From contig NWUY0300080205.1 in the NCBI GenBank assembly GCA_004151065.3, positions 4,376-15,469 of the forward strand: a stretch of DNA of 11,094 bases, read 5' to 3'. This document shows positions 1-8,127 of the stretch, one piece after another. Below the pieces are notes generated by a model. The model was given only the letters and a program-made list of their open reading frames with translations, was not told the origin of the DNA and ran no database searches. Each line of letters starts with the position of its first letter. Within the stretch, counting starts at the first letter, position 1. The stretch comes from Larix sibirica. Taxonomy: Eukaryota; Streptophyta; Pinopsida; Pinales; Pinaceae. Both the position numbers and the translations under genes were made by a program.

Positions 1-603
1 AAGATGCAATCACTACATTGAAACCACTATAAAATTTCAAAGAAGAATAAATTGGGTAGAAAATTGGGGAGAAACCATCACAATACTAGAGAACAAATTG
101 GGTAGAAAATTGAGTAAAAACTAGTACAAAACGAGATAACAAGCTGAGGTGAGAATTAAGCATATTACTAGAAGATAATTTCTTGGGGCCAATACTCAGA
201 GAGGAAGAGATGATGAAGAGCATTTGAATTTCAATGTTTAAATCTTAGATTTCTATATTCAATTGAGAAGTTGAATGGTAGCATTCTTATATCTAAAAAA
301 GTTCTTATTTCAAAAAAATAAGTTTTATTTAAATATAAATAATTTTAATTAATATTGTTTTGATATAAATAGTTACTAATTTTATTAAAAAAATTGTGGT
401 TTAATCATTAAGCCAAGAGTTACAAAAGGGAGAGACTAATTAAAAGTTGTCTATTTCAATTCTTAGTTTTTTAAAGACTATTCTAGTCATCCTGAAAGTT
501 ACTAACCTACTATGATATTCAAGCTATGGCTGGTGTATAACCTAACAAAATTGCCTAACATACACAAAAACTTGCATTGATACATCATAAAATATAAAAG
601 AAC
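1..603. other. AT-rich stretch without a recognisable gene
   Basis: No reading frame here has a recognisable product. The part from about 290 to 420 is very rich in A and T, with runs such as those at 310-370. Because it follows the end of the minus-strand reading frame at 604, part of it could be the 3' flank or 3' untranslated region of that decayed gene. That is inference from position only. No tRNA, rRNA, terminal inverted repeat or long terminal repeat edge was seen. Confidence 0.5.
49..116 (+). repeat. short direct repeat, 18-bp core, spacing 46 bp
   Basis: The string AAATTGGGTAGAAAATTG occurs at 49-66 and again at 95-112. Similarity fades just beyond both copies. It looks like a small local duplication in AT-rich DNA, with no functional sign attached. 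Confidence 0.6.
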
Positions 604-1976
604 TTTAACAGTTAAACCTGCTGAAAAGTACTAAGCATCCCATGACCCATTGTTGATGCCAAGTTAGAGGTCTCTTGGTGCTTCTTGGCTTCAAGGGATT
701 ACTCGACTATGTATTCCTCCATTGCTGCCACCCCTAGAGATCCCACTAATGCCTCATGAGATGCTTCATTCTTGAGCTATTTGAAGCCCGATCTTTGTTC
801 CATCTCTAGTTGTTGCACGCTTTCTTGGAGCTTCCTCATCTTGGCTACTTGTTCTTCTAGTTTTTCTTTCTATCATTCACTATCTATTTCAAGCATAACA
901 TTTTCCACTTCTATCTCTCAAGTTGATATTTCATTAATATTTCTTATTGCCTGATAGACTTTAATTTCCCATTCATTCCCTATCTCCCTATTTTTACTCC
1001 AAGCCTCCCATTTTTTTAGCACCTCTGTGATGAAGTATTGACATTCATCTATTATTTGTTCACATTGATTGACTACTTTTTGCATCTCTAAGTGTATGAA
1101 CCATCCACTATGGGAAGCCATTCGTCGTTGCAATCTAACTCGTAGTGCTACGAGAATCCCTCCTTTAGAAATGTTGACAACTATAACAAAATTTCTCTCA
1201 AGTGGAGATAATACCTTCAAGATTGTTTTTGTCAAATTGGTGTCCAAGGCCGATCGTCAAATTGAGTATGTTGATATAATCTCTTGTACTTGTTGTGCTA
1301 CAATGTTCCCTATCTCAAAAGTGTCAAAAATTATAACGACCTTTCTCTTAGGTGGGATTAATACTTTAGTGATTGTCGTCGCTAGACTAGTCTCCAATGC
1401 TAGTCGTTGAATTACTGAGCACATATATATTCTCTGTTGTTCCTTCCCCTTCTATATAGTAACAAACCTTCAAACTCTCAATGCATCTCGACACAACCTT
1501 TCTTACAAAGGTTCTTTAGAACGACCCTCTTTCCCATCAAAATTCAATCCCACATGTGATACAACATTGGTATCTTCAAGAGGTTACTCACTCCCATGGG
1601 GATGGAATGTGCCCCCAAGATTACAAGGTGGCTTAGGAGACACTATGACATTGCTAATTTTCAACTTAGATTGTTGTGTCCCTAAATGCATCTATACATT
1701 CTCCAAAAAACTTGAATTTGTTATCAAACTTGATCTTATTGATTGCTCCTCAATTCTTCGAGTATCCCCAACGCTAGGATGCAAACCTGTAGAAACAAAA
1801 TCCCATGACCCAAAACCAACTTTGGATTGTACAATGATGTGTGTTCTCTTCCTAGGTGGGAGGGCGCATAACATAATACCACATGATCTAGAAAGATCCA
1901 TAACCTTTCTCTTCATAATCGATAGATTATGGAACTAAATATTGTGAGGGTGTGAATTGATAGCTTGGTTTTTGCA
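604..1976 (-). pseudogene. decayed coding region for an unidentified coiled-coil protein with a 50-residue tandem repeat
   Basis: I do not recognise this protein. One minus-strand frame can be read from about 1976 to a TAA at about 604 with no frameshift. It is interrupted by roughly a dozen stops, including those at 1692, about 1585, 1504, 1470, 1451, 1254, 918, about 870 and about 780. DNA of this composition should give about twice as many or more. Open parts read as ordinary protein: an N-terminal basic part (ATG at 1916), a two-copy 50-residue repeat (about 1428-1130), a Glu/Lys/Trp-rich helical part (about 1075-920), then a clear heptad-like coiled coil with EKLEEQVAKMRKLQESV at about 860-810, ending in STFQQV. 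Several stops sit where Gln or Trp would fit. It could be the gag-like or accessory ORF of a transposon, or a host gene relic. No CCHC knuckle, protease or polymerase motif is visible. The absence of frameshifts over 1.3 kb contrasts with the retroelements beside it. Confidence 0.5.
1130..1428 (-). repeat. two-copy tandem repeat, period about 150 bp, inside the coiled-coil pseudogene
   Basis: Copy A (about 1428-1280) and copy B (about 1279-1130) align at DNA level, for example GTGCTAC at 1144-1150 and again near 1294, and TTTCTCTCAAGTGGAGATAATACC near 1191 against TTTCTCTTAGGTGGGATTAATACT near 1340. By eye they share about two thirds of bases. The encoded units align as well: RLALETSLATTITKVL in copy A and RSALDTNLTKTILKVL in copy B, each preceded by QQ and a stretch ending in SI or VI. 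The period is a multiple of three, so the frame is kept. That suggests duplication while the sequence was still coding. Confidence 0.65.
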
Positions 1977-2323
1977 TGTTTCCAACTATCCATACGTCCG
2001 ATGTGTGAATGCGCTTCAAAATTGGTGAGTGGGTGCTAGACTTGGGATGGTGGATCACTCCCCCATCCCCTATTTCTCATGTGATCATATCTTGCTCCCT
2101 AACCCTAGTGCACTTCATTGACCATGGGGGATTGATGTTCTTATGGTGGGGGGTTGAGAACCCTACTCCCATTTTTTTCCATCTCCACATACAAAAGGTT
2201 ACATGCCCGATTCGCCATTCCATCAATCTTTTTGTTTAACCTTCATAGAATCTGATGGGATTCGATTATTTTAAAGGCATGTTGTTCATTGTTGATTCGA
2301 TATATAAGTCTACTTAACTAGCA
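1937..2323 (-). other. possible upstream continuation of the coiled-coil pseudogene, in another frame
   Basis: Minus-strand frame 2323 to about 1937 contains about four stops in 129 codons, fewer than expected by chance but not by much. Its translation has mixed composition, with a Trp/Met-rich block near 2215-2180 and a stretch reading HTSDVWIVGNMQKPSYQFTP near 2010-1955. If it belongs with 604-1976, a single frameshift near 1937 would be needed. I recognise no domain. A plus-strand frame at 2009-2239 is also open but looks less like a protein. Confidence 0.2.
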
Positions 2324-2556
2324 ATCTTATAGAAGGGCATGCCTGATCATATATCTTATGATGATTATAGAATATCCAAAGATCAAAATGATATTTATTT
2401 GTCTTTGTTTAACTATACAAACCCTTGGAATAAATCTAAGGCTTACGACTAGTTGTTTATGTTTTAACTTATTCCCAAAACATAATTTATAGATTATTAT
2501 CTTTTGGAGTCAAGAATCACCCTACCCGCACCTACCACTCCTTAATTAATAAATAT
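2324..2556. other. no feature seen
   Basis: Both strands are full of stops in all frames and no repeat or RNA gene was seen. This is the presumed original flanking DNA on the 3' side of the LINE insertion. Confidence 0.5.
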
Positions 2557-2575
2557 TACAAAACATAATAAGAAT
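2557..2575 (+). repeat. candidate target-site duplication, copy next to LINE 3' end
   Basis: TACAAAACATAATAAGAAT here matches TACAAAACATTATGAAGAAT at 8108-8127 with one substitution and one single-base gap. The two copies lie just outside the recognisable LINE, after its 3' untranslated region and before its 5' region. That is the arrangement left by target-primed insertion. AT-rich composition makes a chance match of this length possible, but a chance match at both element edges is unlikely. Confidence 0.6.
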
Positions 2576-2928
2576 ATTTGCCTCCTTTTCCTTCCTCGAA
2601 AAAAAATCGCATTCTATTGATTGAAATAGAGCACCTTCTATAGAGACTTATGAGTCATAACTTTCTTTAAACTCCTCAGAAAGAGCAATACAAAAAGCTA
2701 CAAAGGGTAGTCTTCTTTACAAAACATAGCCAAAAACACAAATGAATGTAAAAAGGAAACATCCATAATTCTTTGAGGACAGAATGCCTTCTTAATGAAG
2801 GAAGAACCATGAACCATAGCCCTTTCTAAAGGGAGATAATACAAAATGTTCTACTAAACTGATATTAGCAGTTTTTATAGAAGACATATTACACAGATAT
2901 AAGACCCCACCACTATTAAAAACCAACA
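2576..2928 (-). other. LINE 3' untranslated region
   Basis: This follows the RNase H stop codon and has no coding potential. Near its end (minus strand) it contains CTATTTCAATCAATAGAATGCGA followed by a run of eight T and a purine-rich stretch, resembling the A-tract region before the tail of plant LINEs. The tail itself is not a pure poly(A), which fits an old insertion. Assignment rests on its position between ORF2 and the candidate target-site duplication. Confidence 0.55.
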
Positions 2929-3383
2929 CTAATACAGAAATGGTCCCGGGCCATGTTCCCTCAGGTTATCATTAAATTGCTCCCATTGATGCCACATCCC
3001 ATCAAGCACCTTTAAACCCATTTTGGAGACTTGGTCTGCTAAAGCGTTCTTTTCTCTATAGATATCGAGAAAGTTGATGTTCTGAAACCTATCCACAATT
3101 TTGAGCAAATCCTCATGAATAACAAGTAGATGGAGATATTTTGGAGGCTTTCTTTGCTTCATCCATCCCACCACCAATTGTGAGTTGCCAAACACTTGAA
3201 GGTCTTGTATAACAAACTTAAGAGTAGTCATTAAGCTCAACTTTAAAGCCATTATTTATGTTGTGTTGTTAGTGTCCGATCCTAGGCTAGTAGAAAATTT
3301 ATACCAATGGTTATCTGCAATAAAAACATCCCCCTCAAACCCCCTTTGAGAGGATTACCCTGAGAAGCTTCGTCAAAGAAATC
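2929..3383 (-). pseudogene. LINE ORF2 C-terminal RNase H domain (archaeal-like, RVT_3 type), broken
   Basis: RNase H degrades the RNA strand of the RNA-DNA hybrid, and some plant L1 elements carry such a domain at the ORF2 C-terminus. The first catalytic Asp is kept in FFDEASQGNP (Asp at 3374-3372). A frameshift follows near 3350-3330. The second motif reads NNTT-stop-IMAL, so the catalytic Glu position is a TAA at 3258-3256. The third motif is VFGNSQLVV, with Asn for the usual Asp (3186-3184). The last motif reads IYREKNALADQVSK with its Asp intact (3036-3034), but the His usually before IYRE is Asp. The open part (3252-2929) ends in a normal stop. The domain is recognisable throughout and cannot be active. 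Confidence 0.85.
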
Positions 3384-4160
3384 CTAGCATCTAGATCTGT
3401 CAATGACAACTTTCGTCACATTTCTGCACCTAGCAGGGGCTTTAGATTGAGGAAAAAGACTCGGAGTTGATAAGCATTTGAAACCATAAAAATTAGGGGC
3501 ATGTAAGAGCTCATAAAAAAATGCCTTACTTTTGGCAATCCATACGAACCGTATGACTATGACAGGAAGAGCATAGAGATCAACACAATCCTTTTGGTCG
3601 ATCCAATTCTTCAGTGTGTCTGGAATTCTCAAACCATACCATCTGAAATTGATTGTTTTAACCTTCTCAATATGCTCCCATAGCTTGACAATATAAGGAC
3701 AATGAATGAACATATGCTCGAGAGATATTCATCATTAAGGCACATAGGACATCTACTGGGACCAATCCAGAAACATTTAATCATTATGTCCCAAACAAGA
3801 GTAGCTTTGTGCAGGACCAACCATAGGAACAACTTCATCTTCAGGGGGCATTTAAAACTCCAAATCATAGAATTACACCAAAATGGATATGTATGGTCTT
3901 CTTCATCCCTGATGGCTCGATATACCACATTGGGGGTAGATGATCCACCTTGATAATTTCTAAGCTAGACCAACTCGTCATCTGAATAATTAAGAAAGAT
4001 ATGAGAGACCTAAAGATCCTTTATGAACCGAGACTAGATAATGTTATTTCCCCCATCCAAATGCAAATCCTCAGCTCGCTTCCAATTCTGAGACAACGTA
4101 ATTTGGTTCAAACCAAAACCAATATGATTCAAGAATATAATGTTCTAGTTATGGAAAAAA
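3384..4160 (-). pseudogene. LINE ORF2 region between reverse transcriptase and RNase H, with zf-RVT-type zinc finger
   Basis: The zinc-finger part reads PSRCPMC (about 3767-3747) and then EHMFIHCP after a one-base frameshift near 3720, giving the Cys-x2-Cys and His-x4-Cys pairs of the zf-RVT family found at the end of plant LINE reverse transcriptases. Upstream, NIIFLNHIGFG (about 4145) and DDELVW-like DDELV-stop (near 3970) match the conserved spacer of these elements. Typical FLWLVLHKATLVWD precedes the finger. Stops lie at 3384, near 3965 and near 4005. The stop at 3384 lies just before the RNase H domain in the same frame. Confidence 0.8.
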
Positions 4161-4950
4161 TATCAATTGGTTAGGAATATTAAAGGCCGTTGAGCAGCCA
4201 AACCAAGGGTCTTGACCAATACAGAGTTTTCGCCCATTACCAACCTTCCACGCAAGACCAGAAGTAATCACTTCAAAAATATACAAGAGATCCCTCCACA
4301 TAGTTGATGCACATCTCAGGGATTTATCGGGACTCCTAATCCATTATTCAATAGTTAAGGGATAGATATATTTCATGGAAACCAATTTTTCCCACATACC
4401 TTCACCTTTGATTATTCTCCAAATTCCTTTGGAAACAAGAGCATTGGAAAAATATTTTAGGTGTTTTAACCCCCACCCAACTAGTTCCTTTGGGAGAGAT
4501 ATATTTTACCAAGAGACCCAAGCATAAGACTTATCCTCCGGGACCCCTTCCACAAGAAATGATAAGATAACTTTTGAATTTGTTCCATAGTACCTACAGG
4601 AATACAAGCTAAAGAAGACCAGTAGACATGAAGACCTTCAAGAACATATTTAAGCAGAATGAACCTTCCTCCTCATGACAACCACTTGTTGCACCATAAG
4701 TGAAGTCTACTCTCAAATTTTCCAACCAACCATGCCCTGTCTCTTCTCATATAGTCATTAGGCTTCAAAATATAACCCAAATAGTTTATACCATCATTTA
4801 GATCCTCAACATTGAATTCAGAAAAGGATAGAATCAAATCTAAAGAGGTTTGAGGTAAATTGATAGTAGAGATTGTCGATTTTATGCTATTAATGATCAT
4901 ATCCGAGGAATCAGAAAAGAGATCCAAAATATATTTAAGATTAAACAAAT
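4155..4950 (-). pseudogene. LINE ORF2 post-polymerase (thumb and connection) region
   Basis: The stretch NYLGYILKPNDY (about 4790) corresponds to the YLGF/L segment after the polymerase palm. It is followed by WCNKWLS-stop-GGRFILLKYVLE, the conserved GGR block, with a TGA at 4675-4673 between LS and GGR. After a frameshift near 4540 it reads SYAWVSW-stop-NISLPKEL, then WGLKHLKYFSNAL, KYIYPLTIE-stop-WIRSP and WKVGNGRKLCIGQDPWF. All of these blocks are familiar from plant L1 ORF2 proteins. The stop between E and WIRSP (4346-4344) is shared with the second LINE in this window. Confidence 0.85.
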
Positions 4951-5955
4951 CCCACTTGGATCCGTCAGTAAAAGGAGGATATCATCCATGGAAAAAAGGT
5001 GAGTAATATAGATATTACCTGCGATCTTGAAACCTCTGGGAGCACCATCACTGTGAGCTTGAGAGATAGCCTGGCTGAGACCTTCCATCATCACTATAAA
5101 AAGAAGAGGATACATTGGACACCCCTGCCTAAGGCCTCAGTTGGGTTTGAAAAACTAAGAAGATGATCCATTGATCTGTAGAGAAAAAGACATCGACTGG
5201 ATACAAGAGAACACCCAATTAACAAAGAAAAGATTAAACCCCACATGTAACAAGACCAATATGAGATACAACAAGTTAACACGATCATAAGCCTTTTTAA
5301 GTTCAACTTTGATAATGGACATAGTAGTCTTCTTGGATTTGGATGAGTGCATCACCTCTTACGTGATACCTATGGCATCATTAATCTGTCTCTCGTTAAT
5401 AAAAGCAATTTTTTCTTCGGAGACCCCTTCAGCTAATATTCCTTTTAATAGGTTGTCTATGATTTTAGTTATCAATTTATAGACACAGTTGCACAAAGAA
5501 ATGGGTCTAAATTCCTCCCATCTAGTCACATGTTCCACCTTAGGAATGAGTGCTATAAAAGTAACATTGAACGGAGCAATAATTCTTCCATTTATTCTGA
5601 AATCCTCCACCACCGCCAGCAAGTCCTCTTTAAACAGACCCATGAAACCCCTGAAAACCTCCATTGGCCATCCATTTAGACCGGGGCTTTTATCTCTCTA
5701 CATAGATTGAATTGCTTCTTTTAGTTCATCCATACTAACTTCCTCCACAATCTCCATGTTATGTTCCTCACTAACAAAGTTGTTGAAATGAGCAGTAGAC
5801 CTTAGCATTTTATCAACAGTAGCCTTGCCATCTTCTTTATAAAGGTCCTTGAAGTGTTCCACACCAGAATTTGCCAACTTACAAAAACCAGTGACCTATG
5901 AACCATCAGACTCTTCAATCTTCCAAATTGAGTTCGTATGCTGCCTGTGTTTGAA
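4897..5955 (-). pseudogene. LINE ORF2 reverse transcriptase core
   Basis: This domain copies element RNA into DNA at the target nick. Blocks in order are SPGLNGWPMEVF (near 5680), LIPK and FRPISLCN (near 5540-5500), FINERQINDAI (near 5390), IKVELKKAYDRV (motif A), PN-stop-GLRQGCPM (motif B) and HLFSMDDILLL (motif C). From 5664 to 4897 it is one frame with stops at 5359 (Gln position), 5155 and 5139-5137 (the Arg of NRGLRQG). Motif A has Glu (GAA, 5304-5302) where the family has the metal-binding Asp. In motif C both Asp remain (4986-4981), but SM replaces the usual FA before them. A frameshift near 4965 ends this frame. A further frameshift near 5955-5975 lies where the KFFH block is expected. 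Confidence 0.92.
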
Positions 5956-6545
5956 ATCTTTTTTTATTTTTGTGTGTTATCGTCCCCCTTTTGGATCCAT
6001 AACGCCCTACTTTTGTGGCGCTAGGTCACTTCCTTTTCATCCAACATCTTTGTTCTTATAATCTTCAGGTCAACAATTTCTCTCTTTTGATTAATAGATA
6101 GAAAACCCTCTTTGTTTTGTTCATGAAAAGAGTCTAGGGTATTTTCAATCCTTCTTAGGTCCTGGTCTATCTTTAGTTTTCTCTCTGCAACCCATGAGAT
6201 CGTCCTTTTCTTAATCCACTTTAGATTATTTAGGAATTGGATACCAGCTGATTCAGCCCTGCAAGAGTCAAATTTGATCCAACTACTTTTTACCAAAATC
6301 TGATATTCCTCTTCATCCAATCAATAAGCATTGAATTTAAACAAACTAGGAGGTTTTTGAAGATCCATCTTGATTTCCATAAAAATAGGGAAATGGTCTG
6401 ATTCAGCCTGTAGGAGATCCTCGTTCACAAGAAACCTATCAATTCTCTTTGCGATTATGTCATCACCAATCCTCTTGTTCCTCCAGGCAGGTCTAAGATT
6501 GAGAGGTAGGACAAAAGACTGATTCTTCAAAAGACCTACAAGAAT
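5955..6545 (-). pseudogene. LINE ORF2 endonuclease C-terminus and linker to reverse transcriptase
   Basis: The AP-like endonuclease nicks the target DNA. Only its end is present: NLRPAWRNKRIGDD (near 6490), RIDRFLVNEDLL and then ESDHFPIFMEI (near 6390), which contains the catalytic Ser-Asp-His. The linker follows with FKFNAY-stop-LDEEEY, where TGA at 6323-6321 replaces the Trp normally present, and later EKEVT-stop-RHKSRALWIQKGDDNT, with TAG at 6023-6021 again at a Trp position. The amino-terminal motifs of the family (the Asn of WNxRG and the GDFN block) are not found upstream. The region 6690-6545 has three interrupted frames and no clear assignment. Confidence 0.85.
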
Positions 6546-6684
6546 CCCTAAACAAGAAGACCTTCTTCTTTTCAATAGAGGGATGGCATGTCCTCGGATC
6601 AGATTCATACACAGTCGACACAAAAGGATTCCGGTTGAAATATAAAATTTCAAAAGAGAGGCCACAGGTAGTCCTCCCCTTACC

Positions 6685-7794
6685 CTACAAACATGACGAC
6701 CAACTAAGCCTTCTCCCAACAATTACACGACCAAAGGAAAATTCCGAAAGATCCTGATGGGAAAGAAAAGGAGCATGAGAAGAGCTTCTTTGAGAGTAAA
6801 AATACAACCCATACTTACCCGAGTCCATGAAAGACACAATAGGTGAAAGGGAAGTTTGCTTTTGCTCCAAAACATTGAAGCCTGAAGACCCTGGATCTTC
6901 AAAACATATAAGATTGTTCAATCTCTCTTTTGGGTCTTGAATAAGCCCCTTGTTCACTGGGATGACATCCAGAAACCCCAGTGCGGAAGTCGAATATTTT
7001 TTGTCATTTCCCGAAGGCGGTTTAGGATGGCCAGAGATATTTTCAATGGGAGATGGGACCGACTTCTCTTTCCAGAAAATCCTCCGGATAGGGTAGCGGA
7101 AGTCTTGAACAAAGTGATCCAGAGAGTGACATCTATTGCATTTGAATGGAATTCCTACATAATTAAGCTTCTGAGATACATAATGACCACAGAAATAAAT
7201 GTTCAGGTCTGTCATCAGACCCTCCCTTAAAGCAATCTCAGTCAGTATCCTCGCAATGATCATATTTCCAGTTTCCTAAAAACTCATATTGACTGACACA
7301 TAAATACTTATAGAAGATCCAATCCTTCTAAAAATTTCCGGAGTCCATAGTTCTGGTGGATGACCAGGTAACTTGACCCAAATAACATGAATAAAACTCT
7401 TGGTGCGCTTGGCATCAAAGAAGGGTGTCCACCTCTGAAACTTTAACGGTGTTGAGTCCCAATACCATACTCCATTTAGAAGTTTTTCAGCATCCTCCGA
7501 ACTATTGAGCATCGCACAAAGCCACCCCCAAGCCAAATAGTAGACCCTCAGTGGATGACCAAGACAATCTAACCAATTATCCTTACTCCAAAGCTTGAAG
7601 GTAGATAGACTCATTCTTCAGCCAATAAAACGACCAACCAAGGCCGAACTCGACATAGCAGGAATTGCATTCAACGAAACATCCGGACATAAAGCCAAAA
7701 AGACCTTCGAGGGTTTTATTTTGATCTTCTTCCTTCGAGATTTGGGTCGATCCTCCCTAACATCGCCTTCTCTATAATCTTTATTGTTCTCCAT
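6685..7794 (-). pseudogene. LINE ORF1, nucleic-acid-binding protein with CCHC knuckle, two premature stops
   Basis: ORF1 proteins of plant LINEs coat the element RNA. From ATG at 7794-7792 one frame runs to TAG at 6687-6685, 369 codons, with only two internal stops and no frameshift. These are TGA at 7620-7618 (GRFIG-stop-RMS, where Arg CGA would fit) and TAG at 7278-7276. A basic N-terminus (KSRRKKIKIKPSK) is followed by the DUF4283-type domain: LVGRFIG, GWLCAMLNSSEDAEKLLNGVWYWD, LKFQRWTPFFD and HVIWVKLPGHPPELW. The zinc knuckle reads CNRCHSLDHFVQDF: Cys-x2-Cys-x4-His are intact (Cys at 7140-7138), but the fourth ligand is Phe (TTC, 7101-7099) where Cys TGC is expected. The end overlaps the region where the endonuclease should begin. 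ORF1 is far better preserved than ORF2. Confidence 0.88.
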
Positions 7795-8107
7795 AGAAAA
7801 CCCCAAACCTTTGTTTTTTGTTGTCGAAAAGGCTTGACTTAAACTCCAGCAATCTGTTAACCCTAGAGGGTGATGAAACTCTATCTCGAGCAAATCAGAC
7901 ATATAGTCACATGGAAAAAAGGGTGTCCCACAATTATTTAGCTCAAGATTCCTGCTTAGCAACACCTCCACTAGATGATGCCATAAAGGTACTAAAGGAT
8001 GGATAAAACATAAAGTGAATCCTAAAGAAAGGAGCGTCAATTCAGCGAGTCCTGACCCCAAATATTATTCGACAACTAACAATCAAAATATCCCTTTAGG
8101 CACATAC
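7795..8107 (-). other. LINE 5' region upstream of ORF1
   Basis: The ORF1 frame stays open upstream of the ATG at 7794 as far as about 8061, but that open stretch starts with no ATG near its beginning. It may be 5' untranslated sequence or an N-terminal extension. Its translation includes HHLVEVLLSRNLELNNCG and CDYMSDLLEIEF, which are protein-like. Without a related element to compare, the true start is undecided. I chose ATG 7794 because a basic segment and the ORF1 domain follow it. Confidence 0.45.
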
Positions 8108-8127
8108 TACAAAACATTATGAAGAAT
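8108..8127 (+). repeat. candidate target-site duplication, copy next to LINE 5' end
   Basis: TACAAAACATTATGAAGAAT matches 2557-2575 with one substitution and one gap. It lies immediately beyond the 5' region of the minus-strand LINE. Confidence 0.6.

Larger units (their letters stand above)
2576..8107 (-). mobile_element. LINE (plant L1-type non-LTR retrotransposon), nearly full length, decayed and internally deleted
   Basis: In the minus-strand direction the element has a 5' region (8107-7795), ORF1 (7794-6685), an ORF2 remnant (about 6540-2929) and a 3' untranslated region (2928-2576). ORF2 domain order is endonuclease C-terminus, linker, reverse transcriptase, post-RT region, zf-RVT-type finger and RNase H. 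This is the order known for plant L1 elements that carry an archaeal-like RNase H. ORF1 has two stops and no frameshift. ORF2 has about six frameshifts (near 5965, 4965, 4540, 4155, 3720 and 3350) and many stops. The 5.5-kb length is somewhat short because most of the endonuclease is missing. The 3' end shows no clean poly(A), only a purine-rich tail near 2600-2576. No 5' truncation is evident, since sequence upstream of ORF1 is present. Confidence 0.9.

Noticed and set aside
1069-1410. Plus-strand open frame of 113 codons
   Set aside because: It is antisense to the minus-strand coding relic, including its tandem repeat. The coiled coil and the frame continuity lie on the minus strand.
1567-1938. 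Plus-strand open frame of 123 codons
   Set aside because: Cysteine-rich, no recognisable domain, and antisense to the minus-strand frame that continues on both sides. The minus frame is better supported.
2598-2612. A-run on the plus strand as a poly(A) tail of a plus-strand element
   Set aside because: It is the complement of a T-run near the 3' end of the minus-strand LINE, and no plus-strand element precedes it.
6937-7230. Plus-strand frame of 97 codons
   Set aside because: Antisense to ORF1, including the zinc knuckle; a shadow.
7818-8006. Plus-strand frame of 62 codons over the LINE 5' region
   Set aside because: Lies antisense to LINE sequence and has no protein-like features.
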